Shown piece by piece: positions 38,374 through 47,600 of a stretch of DNA of 57,702 nucleotides (position 1 is its first letter; each line of letters begins with the position of its first letter). The DNA is from a bacterium (GTDB taxonomy: Bacteria; Hinthialibacterota; Hinthialibacteria; Hinthialibacterales; Hinthialibacteraceae). The notes beneath the pieces are model-generated. The model saw only the letters and a program-made list of their open reading frames with translations. It did not search any database and was not told where the DNA came from. The position numbers and the translations under genes are program-made. The DNA lies in contig WGLV01000052.1 in the NCBI GenBank assembly GCA_016125385.1, forward strand, positions 1 to 57,702, in the 5' to 3' direction.

Positions 38374-38682
38374 TGATTCCAGTGTGCTTTCGTGTCTGCA
38401 ATGGTTTAGTTACGCCCTCCCGCCGATGGAAAGGCGTTCGAATAGTATACCCTGAATTGGAGAGGACGCCGTGGTGATCGCTGCTTTTTTCCGATCTCCC
38501 AAACCATGGTGAAAATGCATTCCAGCGGCGCCGCGCGTCTCGACTGCGCGGCGGCCAGCCGTTACAATACTTTTTCGTTGCGGCGGGAGGCTTCCGCCGC
38601 GATTTTTCGTCCGGTTTTCCCTGGAATCCGGCCGGAACGCCGTCAGGCGAACAGTGTAGATCAATTTCAAAAAACGTTGAAT
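38374..38682. other. Intergenic stretch between glnD and tRNA-Leu
   Basis: About 309 bases holding the divergent glnD and tRNA promoters. Small reading frames here have no coding character. A TACAAT-like box (near 38568) is one candidate -10 on plus, but it is over 100 bases before the tRNA. Nothing else was recognised. Confidence 0.5.
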
Positions 38683-38769
38683 GCCGGAGTGGTGGAACTG
38701 GTAGACGCGCCAGACTCAAAATCTGGTATCCTTCGGGATGTGAGGGTTCGAGTCCCTCCTCCGGCACCA
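38683..38769 (+). tRNA. tRNA-Leu(CAA)
   Basis: Acceptor stem GCCGGAG pairs with CTCCGGC, with discriminator A and an encoded CCA (38767-38769). The anticodon stem CCAGA/TCTGG encloses CTCAAAA, giving anticodon CAA (reads UUG). A long variable arm (TATCCTTCGGGATG region) and a TTCGAGTC T-loop fit class II tRNA-Leu. 87 bases with CCA. Confidence 0.95.
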
Positions 38770-38797
38770 AATCGCCTTACGTCAGAGTGATTGAAAC

Positions 38798-38830
38798 AAA
38801 AAAGACCGGTCCATTTCAGACCGGTCTTTT
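38798..38830. terminator. Bidirectional terminator after tRNA-Leu
   Basis: AAAGACCGGT (38801-38810) and ACCGGTCTTT (38820-38829) form a 10-bp stem with flanking A and T runs. It lies between the tRNA and the convergent small membrane protein gene. Confidence 0.9.
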
Positions 38831-38851
38831 CTTTTCCGATGAACCGCCCGT

Positions 38852-39250
38852 CTACATCCAGGGTGAAACCACCGTGGATTCAATCTTGGGCGACAGGGCG
38901 TCGATCAGGCTGAAGCGGTAATCGGCGCCAAACTTCCACAAGTACAGAAACGCGATCATCACCGTTAACAGAAAACCCACCACGAAGAGCGTAAAGCCCT
39001 TCCGAATCCAGCGCGATTGCTGGCTGCGGAAAAAATGGGCGTGTCTGACCAGGGTTTCGGGTTCGTATGGCTGTTCCTGTGGATACGCGAGACGCGCCAT
39101 CTCGGGTGGAATGTGGCCAGGCAACAGCGGTGGAATGTATCCGGCGTTGAGCGCCTTTACGCGCCATACCAGCCACGGGTTGCGATTGGCCATCAGATAC
39201 AGTTCATTTTTCTGACTGGCCGTTCGATTTCGTTCAATTTTCGCCGTCAT
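38852..39250 (-). CDS. Small membrane protein with one C-terminal transmembrane segment, function unknown
   Basis: 132 residues from ATG 39250 (GGGAG ~5 bases upstream). The N-terminal half is charged and Pro-rich (NPWLVWRVKALNAGYIPPLLPGHIPPEMARLAYPQE), followed by RHAHFFRSQQSRWIRKGF and a single transmembrane helix (TLFVVGFLLTVMIAFLYLW) near 90-110 with a short tail. Basic residues before the helix put the N-terminus in the cytoplasm. A possible 92-residue gene overlaps its start by 4 bases, hinting at an operon. No family is recognised. Confidence 0.7.
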   Translation of the reverse strand: MTAKIERNRTASQKNELYLMANRNPWLVWRVKALNAGYIPPLLPGHIPPEMARLAYPQEQPYEPETLVRHAHFFRSQQSRWIRKGFTLFVVGFLLTVMIAFLYLWKFGADYRFSLIDALSPKIESTVVSPWM

Positions 39251-39525
39251 GTTTCTCCCTCGTTCGAGTGTGCGTCTCGCCGAGCCCTGAATTTCGCGCC
39301 GGAAAGACGCCCCGGACCGGGGCGCTCGCGCGCCTCGCCGGGAGGAACGGTTGTCCACCCGTTTTTAGCCGTGAAAACGGGCTTCCGTCCGAGCCAGACG
39401 AATAGTTCGCCGTCCAGATCGAACTCGCTCGTGAAACGCCATATCGCCGCATAGCGGCGTTGATACCCGGATGCCGGAGAAAACCTCCGTGTTTTCTCCG
39501 ACACGCTTTCGCCGGCGATTGTCAT
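39247..39525 (-). CDS. Possible small basic protein, unknown
   Basis: A 92-residue frame from ATG 39525 ending in TGA at 39247, which overlaps the ATG of the next gene by four bases (ATGA), a common sign of translational coupling. The middle reads like real protein (AIWRFTSEFDLDGELFVWLGRKPVFTAKNGW), but the ends are low-complexity and Arg/Gly-rich. Several palindromes lie inside, so a structured RNA is an alternative reading. No family recognised. Confidence 0.35.
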   Translation of the reverse strand: MTIAGESVSEKTRRFSPASGYQRRYAAIWRFTSEFDLDGELFVWLGRKPVFTAKNGWTTVPPGEARERPGPGRLSGAKFRARRDAHSNEGET

Positions 39526-39939
39526 CCGTTTCTTACCCAAACCACGCCCAACCAAACGGAACAACGAACCGCTTTTTCAACCATCAATCGCATGTCTCCT
39601 TCCACCAGGAAGAAGCGAATAGAAAGGGCCTGCTTCTCAGATCGTGAGCATGATCCACAGACCTGAATACTGACGAAAAAACTGGCTCCGCATGAAACTG
39701 TTGATCCGCACTTCAAGTAGAAATGCGGAGCCAACACTCTCGGTCGCACCCGATTACTTGAAGCGCCTTTCCAGAATTGTCAACGCGAATGCTATTAACA
39801 ACCCGCGTACCAAGGCGCTACAGGATGGGGGGATTTGAGATAACTTTGCTTGTGGCATGTACTTAGTGCGGTTACACTTCTCATCCGGCGGGGCCGATGG
39901 CTCGCGCCCCAGCGGAAAAAGTTTCCTGAATCGATCGTA
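39526..39939. other. Palindrome-rich intergenic stretch before hemW
   Basis: No convincing gene. TGGCTCCGCAT (39683-39693) and ATGCGGAGCCA (39723-39733) form a perfect 11-bp inverted repeat with a 29-base loop; inside the loop CTTCAAGTA (39711-39719) can instead pair with TACTTGAAG (39755-39763). Overlapping alternative helices like this suggest an RNA element. More palindromes lie just beyond (near 39300-39325 and 39470-39500). Confidence 0.45.
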
Positions 39940-41157
39940 ATGAGCAACCATTTTTCCTCCCAACCGGCTTCATCCGGCGGTTCGCCATCCAGCGAGCTGG
40001 GCTTGTATATTCACCTGCCCTTCTGCCGGACCAAGTGTACGTACTGCGCGTTCGTGTCGGGTTCGCCGCGCTCGGAGGAAGAGATCGATCGCTACGTCGA
40101 GGCGCTGCTGGTTCATCTCGCCGCCGGGGCGGACCGCGCCCGGGGCCGCGCGCTGACCACGGTGTTTTTCGGTGGAGGCACCCCCAGCCTGCTGGGGCCC
40201 GCGCGCATGGAACGCATTCTCGCCGCGATTCACGAGGGGTACGCGCTGACGCCCGGCGCCGAGATCACGATCGAGGCGAATCCGGAGAGCGGTACGCGGG
40301 ATCTATTCGAGCGCCTGACGCCGTTGGGGGTCAATCGCGTCAGTCTGGGGGTTCAGTCGTTTCATGACGACGAGTTGCAATGGCTGGGACGGGTGCATTC
40401 CGTGGCGGGCGTCGATCGGGCGCTGGAGTCGGCTCGCGCGGCGGGAATCGATAACGTTTCGCTCGATCTGATTTTCGGTCTGCCCGGTCAGTCGCTTGAC
40501 CGCTGGCGCGAAACGCTGGAACGCGCGCTGGCCCGGGACCCCATGCACCTCTCGGCGTACGCGCTCGGGTTCGAAGAAGGAACTCTGCTCGACCGCCTGC
40601 GCGAACAGGGCACGGTCTCACCCGCCTGCGATGAAGAGTACGAAGCGATGTACGACGCCATGCGTGAGCGCCTGGCGGAGGCGGGATACGGCCAGTACGA
40701 ACTTTCGAGCTGGAGCCGCCCGGGCCGCGCATGCCGCCATAATTTGATCTACTGGCGGCGCGATGAATATCTGGCTTTCGGCGTGTCGGCGCATGGCTGG
40801 TACGGCGGGCTGCGCTATGGGCTGATTCGCGACCCGAGAAAGTACATGACGATCATTGAAGACAATCGTTGTATGGTCGGCGCCGATCCGTTCTGGGAAG
40901 GGCTGCTCGACGAGCGCCATTCGCTCTCCTCGGACGAAGCCGCTTCGGATGCTATGATTTTCGGGTTGCGCATGACGCGGGGCGTCGACGCGGCCAGCTT
41001 CAGCCGCCGCTATGGTTACGCTCCCGCTGAACGCTGGGGCGAGACCATCGCCCGCCTGCGGGATCGCGGGCTTCTTGAAGCGGACGCCGGCTCGGTGAGG
41101 TTGACGCCGCGAGCGTATTTTATCAGTAACGAGGCGCTGCATCATTTTCTGGATTAG
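39940..41157 (+). CDS. hemW: HemW-like radical SAM protein
   Basis: Radical SAM protein of the HemN/HemW group. The cluster motif is CRTKCTYC (Cys at 29, 33 and 36 from ATG 39940), with HLPFC before it. FFGGGTPSLLGPARME, ITIEANPES, RVSLGVQSFHDDELQWLGR and SLDLIFGLPGQSLDRW are the family's core strands; the C-terminal part has ECRHN-like GRACRHNLIYW and WGVSAHGW-like AFGVSAHGWYGG. HemW is a heme chaperone in established cases; true HemN coproporphyrinogen oxidases carry a longer N-terminus and a CxxxCxxCxC motif, and the fourth Cys is absent here. ATG 39940 lacks a clear ribosome site; an upstream TTG near 39850 is the alternative. Confidence 0.92.
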   Translation: MSNHFSSQPASSGGSPSSELGLYIHLPFCRTKCTYCAFVSGSPRSEEEIDRYVEALLVHLAAGADRARGRALTTVFFGGGTPSLLGPARMERILAAIHEGYALTPGAEITIEANPESGTRDLFERLTPLGVNRVSLGVQSFHDDELQWLGRVHSVAGVDRALESARAAGIDNVSLDLIFGLPGQSLDRWRETLERALARDPMHLSAYALGFEEGTLLDRLREQGTVSPACDEEYEAMYDAMRERLAEAGYGQYELSSWSRPGRACRHNLIYWRRDEYLAFGVSAHGWYGGLRYGLIRDPRKYMTIIEDNRCMVGADPFWEGLLDERHSLSSDEAASDAMIFGLRMTRGVDAASFSRRYGYAPAERWGETIARLRDRGLLEADAGSVRLTPRAYFISNEALHHFLD

Positions 41158-41204
41158 AAATAACCCAACAGACCTTCCTTCTCCGTCCGCGCCGGTCGAG
41201 CGAT

Positions 41205-41918
41205 ATGCGAAATTTTTATCTGTATGTAGCCGATAAACTCGGCAACTTCATCTGGGGGCGCGCGCTGGTCGGCCATTTTCGCCGGCACGCCGGTCTCTAT
41301 GAAAATATCGAAGCGATGTACATCGCGCTGATTCTGGCGCTTTTCATCAAGGCGTACCTGATCGAAGCGTATAAAATCCCTTCCGCCTCCATGCACGACA
41401 CCCTGCTGGAAGGCGACCGCATCTTCGTCAACAAAATGGCGTACACCTTTGAGCCGGTTCAGCCCGGCGACGTGATCGTCTTCAGAACAAAGGGCATCCC
41501 CCCCATCGAAGACCCCGAGAAACAGTTTTACATCAAGCGGGTGGTGGGGCTTCCCGGCGACCTGATCGAGATCCGTAACGGCGACCTGTACCGAAATGGC
41601 CTACGCGTGACCGATCCGCCGATTTTCCGCGATAACTATTACACGACGCTGGGCGACGGCCGCCGCGCTTTCCACGTGCCTGAAGGGCAGGTGTACGTCT
41701 TCGGCGACAACAGTTTCAACAGTTTCGACAGCCGCGCGTGGGGCGGGGTTCCCATAGAGAACATCGTGGGTAAAGCGGTTTTCCGCTATTTTCCGCTGGC
41801 GCGAATTGGTAGAATCCGGGGCGCGGCTCCCGATCGCGCTAAAATTTACCGCAACGTCTCAACCGGCGCCGATCTGTCGCCCTGGTTCGGCGCATCGCGC
41901 GCGGCCAAACACCTGTAA
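41205..41918 (+). CDS. lepB: Signal peptidase I (copy 1)
   Basis: 237 residues. A cytoplasmic N-terminus of about 35 residues precedes one transmembrane helix (MYIALILALFIKAYLI). Serine protease family S26 motifs follow: catalytic Ser62 in IPSASMHDTLLEGDRIFVNK, general-base Lys111 in YIKRVVGLPGD, and GDNSFNSFDSRAWGGVP near the end. It cleaves signal peptides from the many exported proteins here. A near-identical architecture gene follows after 30 bases, and coaX follows that. The C-terminal ~30 residues (APDRAKIYRNVSTGADLSPW) extend beyond copy 2. Confidence 0.96.
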   Translation: MRNFYLYVADKLGNFIWGRALVGHFRRHAGLYENIEAMYIALILALFIKAYLIEAYKIPSASMHDTLLEGDRIFVNKMAYTFEPVQPGDVIVFRTKGIPPIEDPEKQFYIKRVVGLPGDLIEIRNGDLYRNGLRVTDPPIFRDNYYTTLGDGRRAFHVPEGQVYVFGDNSFNSFDSRAWGGVPIENIVGKAVFRYFPLARIGRIRGAAPDRAKIYRNVSTGADLSPWFGASRAAKHL

Positions 41919-41948
41919 GCAGGATATTATCTGGAGGAAAAGCCGATT

Positions 41949-42602
41949 ATGATGCGTTTTTACGCCTACCTGGCCGACAAATTGAAAAATTTCCGCTGGG
42001 GGCGCGAGATGGTCAATCACATCCGGCGCCATCAATGGTTTTACGCCAATTTCGAGGCGCTATACACTTCGCTGGTGATGGTGCTCATCATCACCGCGTA
42101 CATCGTGATCGCGTACAAAATTCCGTCCGCCTCCATGCACGATACCCTGCTCGAGGGCGACCGCATTTTCGTTAACAAATTCATCTATAACTTTCACGAC
42201 GTGAACGTCGGCGATATCATCGTCTTCCGCACCAAGGGCATCGACGAGATTTACGACCCCACCAAACCGTATTACATCAAGCGGGTAGTCGGGCTTTCGG
42301 GCGACACGTTAGAGATTCGCGACGGCTACGTTTACCGCAATGGAAAGCGGCTCGAAGACCCGCCCATCTTTCTCAAAAATTATTACACCCAGTACGGCAA
42401 CCGCTCGAGATTCGTGGTGCCCGACGGCGAGTTGTACGTCTTCGGCGATAACAGCTTTAACAGCCTCGACAGCCGCGTGTGGGACGGCGTCCCACGTCAG
42501 AACGTAGTGGGCAAGGCGTTTTTCCGCTTCTGGCCGCCCGCCCGCATCGGGCCGCTGACGGGGGTCCCGCCCGAACCAGCCCGCCTGCGGCGTGAACCGT
42601 GA
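41949..42602 (+). CDS. lepB: Signal peptidase I (copy 2)
   Basis: 217 residues with the same layout as copy 1, residue for residue in numbering: Ser62 in IPSASMHDTLLEGDRIFVNK, Lys111 in YIKRVVGLSGD, GDNSFNSLDSRVWDGVP. The N-terminal helix is SLVMVLIITAYIVIAY. It is a tandem duplicate, now diverged, and both copies keep the dyad. Paralogs may split substrates or be dosage copies. A GGAGG lies ~12 bases upstream of the ATG. The next gene, coaX, begins 18 bases after its stop. Confidence 0.95.
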   Translation: MMRFYAYLADKLKNFRWGREMVNHIRRHQWFYANFEALYTSLVMVLIITAYIVIAYKIPSASMHDTLLEGDRIFVNKFIYNFHDVNVGDIIVFRTKGIDEIYDPTKPYYIKRVVGLSGDTLEIRDGYVYRNGKRLEDPPIFLKNYYTQYGNRSRFVVPDGELYVFGDNSFNSLDSRVWDGVPRQNVVGKAFFRFWPPARIGPLTGVPPEPARLRREP

Positions 42603-42619
42603 ACCCGGGAGGTGCGTCC

Positions 42620-43378
42620 ATGCCGCCCGCTCTGCTCGCGCTCGACATCGGCAACTCGCGAATCAACTACGGCGCGTTTCAAGACGGCGCGTTAACCCGG
42701 CAGGATTATCTGCCCTCATCGCCCGAATACGCTGAAAAAATATGCGCCACGCTGGATGAATGGCGAAATGAACTCGGCGCCGGCGCGGTTATCATCGCCT
42801 CGGTCGTACCCCGTCTTGGCGACCTGATGAGCACGCTGATCGAAGAACATCTCGGCCTTTCGCCCATCGCGGTCGAAAACTTCAAACAGGATCTTCTCCC
42901 ATTGCGCGTCGACCGGCCCGAAACCGTCGGCGTTGACCGCGTGGTCAACTGTTACGCCGCGATTCACCTTTATGGCGCGCCCGCCATCGTGATCAGCATG
43001 GGGACCGCCACCACCTTCGAAGCCATCTCGCGCGAGGGCGAGTACATCGGCGGAGCCATAGCCCCCGGCGTACGCATCTCGCTGGAGGCGCTCACCCAGC
43101 GCACCGCGTTGCTCCCCCCCGCCGTGTGGCGCAAGCCCGCGCGGATTATCGGCAAAAATACGCTCAGCCAGATGGAGGCGGGCATCTTTTATGGTTCGCT
43201 CAGCCAGATCGAAGGGATGGCGCGCCGCCTTCGCGACGAGCTGGGCGATGACGCCCGCGTCATCGGCACGGGGGGAATCAGCACCCTGCTGAAAGACGAA
43301 GGCGTCTTCGACGCACAGGAGCCCGTTCTTACCCTGAAGGGATTGAACGAAATCTATCAACGCCGGTTCAGAGTATAA
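42620..43378 (+). CDS. coaX: Type III pantothenate kinase
   Basis: Phosphorylates pantothenate as the first step of coenzyme A synthesis. 252 residues from ATG 42620, which has an ideal site (GGAGGT at 42608-42613, 6-base spacer); a GTG at 42599 overlapping lepB is less likely. Motifs: phosphate-binding ALDIGNSRINYG at the N-terminus, RPETVGVDRVVNCYAA with the catalytic-base Asp, EYIGGAIAPGVRISLEAL and RIIGKNTLSQMEAGIFYG, and GTGGIS near the C-terminus. Before GTATT the family usually has an acidic residue (DFGTATT type); here it is SMGTATTFEAI. The gene otherwise looks complete. Confidence 0.92.
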   Translation: MPPALLALDIGNSRINYGAFQDGALTRQDYLPSSPEYAEKICATLDEWRNELGAGAVIIASVVPRLGDLMSTLIEEHLGLSPIAVENFKQDLLPLRVDRPETVGVDRVVNCYAAIHLYGAPAIVISMGTATTFEAISREGEYIGGAIAPGVRISLEALTQRTALLPPAVWRKPARIIGKNTLSQMEAGIFYGSLSQIEGMARRLRDELGDDARVIGTGGISTLLKDEGVFDAQEPVLTLKGLNEIYQRRFRV

Positions 43379-43422
43379 TCCATAAGTATATTTTTGAGAT
43401 TAGGAGCGAAGAGAATTCCACA

Positions 43423-44544
43423 ATGAGCGAACCGGTTCATTATCATCTAGGAAAATTTCCGCCCCAATCGATCCACTGGGAAAAGTTAATCCCCTTGATC
43501 GGACCAGCCAACGGGGCGATTGCCTCATTCAATGCCATTTTAAAAGCGATCCCCAATGCCTCCGTTTTATTAACCCCCATGACGACTCAGGAAGCGGTTT
43601 TGTCTTCGAGAATTGAAGGAACCCAGGCCACCATGGGCGAAGTACTGGAATTTGAAGCGGGTATGGGGAAAGGAGCAATTTCTTCTGAGCGCAAAGATGA
43701 TATTTACGAGATTATTAATTATCGTCGAGCTATGCGGCATGCGATTGAAATGATGGAGTCTTTGCCGCTATGCCTGAGGATTATACGGAAAACTCATGAG
43801 GTTCTTCTTTCCGATGTACGCGGGGGAAACAAAGCGCCGGGTAAATTTCGAAAGTCTTTAAACTGGATTGGTGCTCCCGGCTGTCCGATTGAACGAGCAA
43901 ATTTTATCCCGATATCCCCCGAGCTTTTGCCCGGCGCATTATCCGTATGGGAAGCCTACGTAAATCAACAAACTCTTGATGCCATCGTTCAACTTGCTGT
44001 GCTGCATGCGGAATTTGAAGCTTTGCACCCATTTCTGGATGGAAACGGACGACTCGGAAGAATTTTAATTCCTTTATTCCTCTATCAGAAAAAACTCCTG
44101 AGCCAACCCATTTTTTATATGAGCGCTTATCTGGAAAGCAACCGTAATGAATATTGTGAAAAGTTGCGCAACATTTCTCGTGATGATGATTGGACAGACT
44201 GGTGTGAATTTTTTCTGAGAGGGTTCATTTATCAAGCCGAAGAAAACCATAAAAAAGCATCAATGATTCTTGAGCTCTATTCCAACCAAAAAAATCTCGT
44301 TACTGAGTTGACTCATTCGCAACACGCCATTAAGGCAATTGATTTTGTGTTCACACGCCCCATTTTCGCGTCATCGGATTTTATCCAACAAGCGGATATT
44401 CCCGCGCCTTCAGCGAAGCGAATTCTACAACTTTTAGCAAAGAATAACGTTGTAAAAACATTGAGCCCTGGCCGCGGAAGCCGTCCCGCACGTTTTGTCT
44501 TTTCAGAATTGTTGAATATCGTCGAAGGAGAAAACCTGTTTTAA
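43423..44544 (+). CDS. Fic family protein (AMPylase-type) with inhibitory helix
   Basis: 373 residues. The Fic motif HPFLDGNGRLGR is at 202-213, with catalytic His202; the N-terminal inhibitory helix motif SSRIEG (61-66) places it in the class where an internal helix blocks ATP until displaced. The C-terminal ~85 residues look like a winged-helix (SDFIQQADIPAPSAKRILQLLAKNNVV). Fic enzymes transfer AMP or other phosphate-containing groups to target proteins; the target here is unknown. Base and codon use (many AAA, ATT, TTT) are clearly AT-richer than the flanking lepB-coaX and C25 genes, a sign of horizontal acquisition. Single gene, no antitoxin. Confidence 0.93.
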   Translation: MSEPVHYHLGKFPPQSIHWEKLIPLIGPANGAIASFNAILKAIPNASVLLTPMTTQEAVLSSRIEGTQATMGEVLEFEAGMGKGAISSERKDDIYEIINYRRAMRHAIEMMESLPLCLRIIRKTHEVLLSDVRGGNKAPGKFRKSLNWIGAPGCPIERANFIPISPELLPGALSVWEAYVNQQTLDAIVQLAVLHAEFEALHPFLDGNGRLGRILIPLFLYQKKLLSQPIFYMSAYLESNRNEYCEKLRNISRDDDWTDWCEFFLRGFIYQAEENHKKASMILELYSNQKNLVTELTHSQHAIKAIDFVFTRPIFASSDFIQQADIPAPSAKRILQLLAKNNVVKTLSPGRGSRPARFVFSELLNIVEGENLF

Positions 44545-44631
44545 ATAGTAATTTATTTTGTAGAGCGTTTTTCAGTGATTTCCGATCCACAAATCTCGTA
44601 GTAGATAATAGATTGTCCACAAAATCCCACG

Positions 44632-47600
44632 CTACTTGCTGTTGAACACATTGTTTACTTCATACCGGAAGAGGTTGTTTTCGTGTGATTCTTCGTCGAC
44701 GATCTCATCGGGGTCGATGAGAATCTCGAACGCGCTGATATCCGCGGGGATTTTGATGCCGCCCGCCGCGTAGCGCCCCCCGGCGGAAAGTTCGATCGCC
44801 TCGGGAACGCGTATGCTGACCCGCTCGCCGGAACCGCGCCGGTAAAACGCCATCTCCACCACGATTTTTGAAGCCGGGCTTTCGCCGATGTTTTTGATGG
44901 CGAAGCCAACCTGAAAGCGCTTGCCGTTTTCAATCGGGGTCAGGTTAAACTCGTCTTCCGCGACGATGAGATCGGCTTTGCGTAATACAGTGATTTGAAT
45001 TTCGGCGAGGTTGTCGTCTTCATCGCTCTCCCCGATCTGGTTATAGGGGTCGATTTCAGCGGCGAGTTCATACGAGCCGTGATCGCCTGTCGGGTCCCAG
45101 CGCAGGCGAACCCGCTTGCTCTGGCCGGGGTCGATCCGCTTGATGACGGCGCTCCGATCGCCCACCACCACGGTCATTGGCGACTTGTTTTTGCCGAGTT
45201 CGGCCTGCTCGCCCTGTACGGTCACGTTCATCGCACTGGCCTGGCCGGTGTTTTCGATAACGGCGTCGAGAAAAACGGTTTCGCCCGAGCGCGGCTCATG
45301 CGGCGTGATCGTCAACGAATCCGGTTTTACGCGAAGATTGGGCAGGCGTCCGGTGGTCGGTTCGATCAGCGGCCCCGCGATGAAGGGAGTGACTTCAACC
45401 GCGCCGTGCGCCACGGCGGCGCGTCCGCCGCTCATACCGATCTGTTCCGCGCCGATGCGCAGGGGCGGTTCGTAATCCGGCGTTAAGCGAAACGCGGGAG
45501 CGTCGAGCCGCGCGCCGGGCGTGAGCGTCGCATAGTCAATGACTCCCCGGGCGTCGCTCGCCCATGCGGCGGCGCGGGCGATGGATGCGGGCGGTTCGGA
45601 AGCCGTCCATACGGTTGAAAAGTTTTCATCCAAATCGCCATGCTCAAGCGTGGTGAATTTAGGGAACCGGATCGTCGGGTCGCCGAGAAAAGTAAACTGA
45701 TCGTTCGACTCGAGCCGCGACTGCGCGGCGAGACCGAATAACTCGGCCGCCATCAGAATCTGCCCCTGCGTTTCCAACTTCAGGCTGAAGGCGGCTTCGT
45801 GCAGCCCGCGCGCCAGCACGATGTGATCGTGGGGGTACCCGCGCCCTGTGGCGCCTAACAACCCCACCGCGCCGCCCTCGGGCCGCGACAGCAGGTCTTC
45901 GCCGATGGAGATGTTCCATTTTTCGCGCGGGTAATCGAATTTACACGTCTCGCAACTGAACGACCAGAACAGAAACGGTTTTCCATCGTTAGCCAGTTTT
46001 TTCACGTCGGTATATTTTGACCCGCCGCCGAAAAACATTCGTTCATCGCCGACCACGTTGGGCGCGCCGTGCCCGTAAAATTCCCACAGCCAGACGCCCT
46101 GATTCAGTTTGTGGATGATGTCTTCGGTTGCCGCCAGGCTGGTCTTGGCGCGCGTCTCGGCGCGCAGCCGCGCGGGAAGATAGATGTTGTCGACCAGCGG
46201 GTAATCGCGGATATGACGCCGCGTCAGCCTGAATCCTTCGGGCATCCAGCGCGACGCTAGTTCATCGGTATACCGCTCAAAGCCGTCGTCGGTCACCATG
46301 AAAACCTGGTTGAGCCACGGACCGAGAGGAGGCCGCTCTTTGTACTCAATGGTTTTGTGAATCAGCGTGGCCAACTCTTCTGCAGAGCGCACCGGCCAGC
46401 GCGCGATCGACATATCCGGCAACAGATCGTCTTTCCCGTCGAGCCGAACGTACCAGCCGTCGACCGAATATTCCGGCGCGAGCCGGTAACCGGGTACGAA
46501 ATTTTTGACGCCGACGCCGTAACGATCGTGGTAATCCCAGGTGGCGTCTCCCGCGAGCAGGACATAACTGGGCGCGCCGTTCCATTCATGATACGCCCAG
46601 TTGATATAGCGCTTGATGGCGTGTGGAGAGAGCCTGCCATCGCCGAAGAGATCGTAAATCGCCTCCACCGCTTCCGCGCGAGTCGTATAACCCTGCCGCT
46701 TCAACTGAGCGGCGAAGGGCGAGAACCCGCCGATCCACGCGGCGGGCGCGATGATGAGGACATCCGCCGCGTCGCGCCGTAAGAGAGAACGGTGCATGCC
46801 AACGCTGAAATCGACTGCTTTCACCGTTGCATTGACGCTTCGCGCGCCCGCCGGAAGGAAGAAAACTTCGCCGGTGGGAGGCAGCGTCACGCCTGCGTCA
46901 ACGGGCGCGAAACGCCAGTCGTCCGCGCTGTTCCGCGAACGCCAATACGTGCCGACCCCTTCCATCGGCTTGAGGGATACGGGATGACCAGGCGTTTCAT
47001 ACGGCGAAGCGGAAGGCGCGACGGGCGACGCCCAGGCGAGCTCGATCCAGTCGAGATACGCCGCGTCGTAACGCCGCTTCAGTGAAGCGGGGTCGTCAAG
47101 CGTGAAGCCCAAACGGTTTGCTGATGGCTTGATCAAATCCGCGTTCAGCCGGGCGGTCAGGGTGACGAAATCGCCTTCCACGTGCGGAGTGCATTCGGGC
47201 GTTACGCCGTTGAGAGTCAACGTGGCTGAGTCGATGAACGCATTGGGGGCGCCCGATTGCATCAGCAGATGAACACGCATTTCCACCACGCCGCTGAGAC
47301 TTGGAGCATTGAATTCAACCGCGGGCGTCGGTTCGGAAAGCAGATCGCTCCACATCCAGTACCGGTTTTGCTCGTCGCCCGAGTCGCGTCCGGCGGCGAA
47401 CTCCAGATCATGTTCGATTCGCATGCGCCGAGTTAGCGAGTCGGCGCGCGGCGAGTCGCTGGATGGCTCAAGCGGAGTGAAGGTTTTATGCCCGGCGGCG
47501 TTGTTCGCCAGCCATGTGACGGTTTCGGTGGCGTAGCTGGAGGTTGAGGCGGGTGCGAAAAATCGAACCACGCCGCCCGGCTTGAGCGGGCCGTTGTCGA

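Noticed and set aside
39526-39939. tmRNA, RNase P or 6S RNA
   Set aside because: No tRNA-like ends, no tag frame and no RNase P or 6S signature could be found; the paired helices alone do not identify a known RNA.
39940-41157. HemN-type coproporphyrinogen III oxidase
   Set aside because: The fourth Cys of the CxxxCxxCxC motif is absent and the protein is short, so HemW is the better name.
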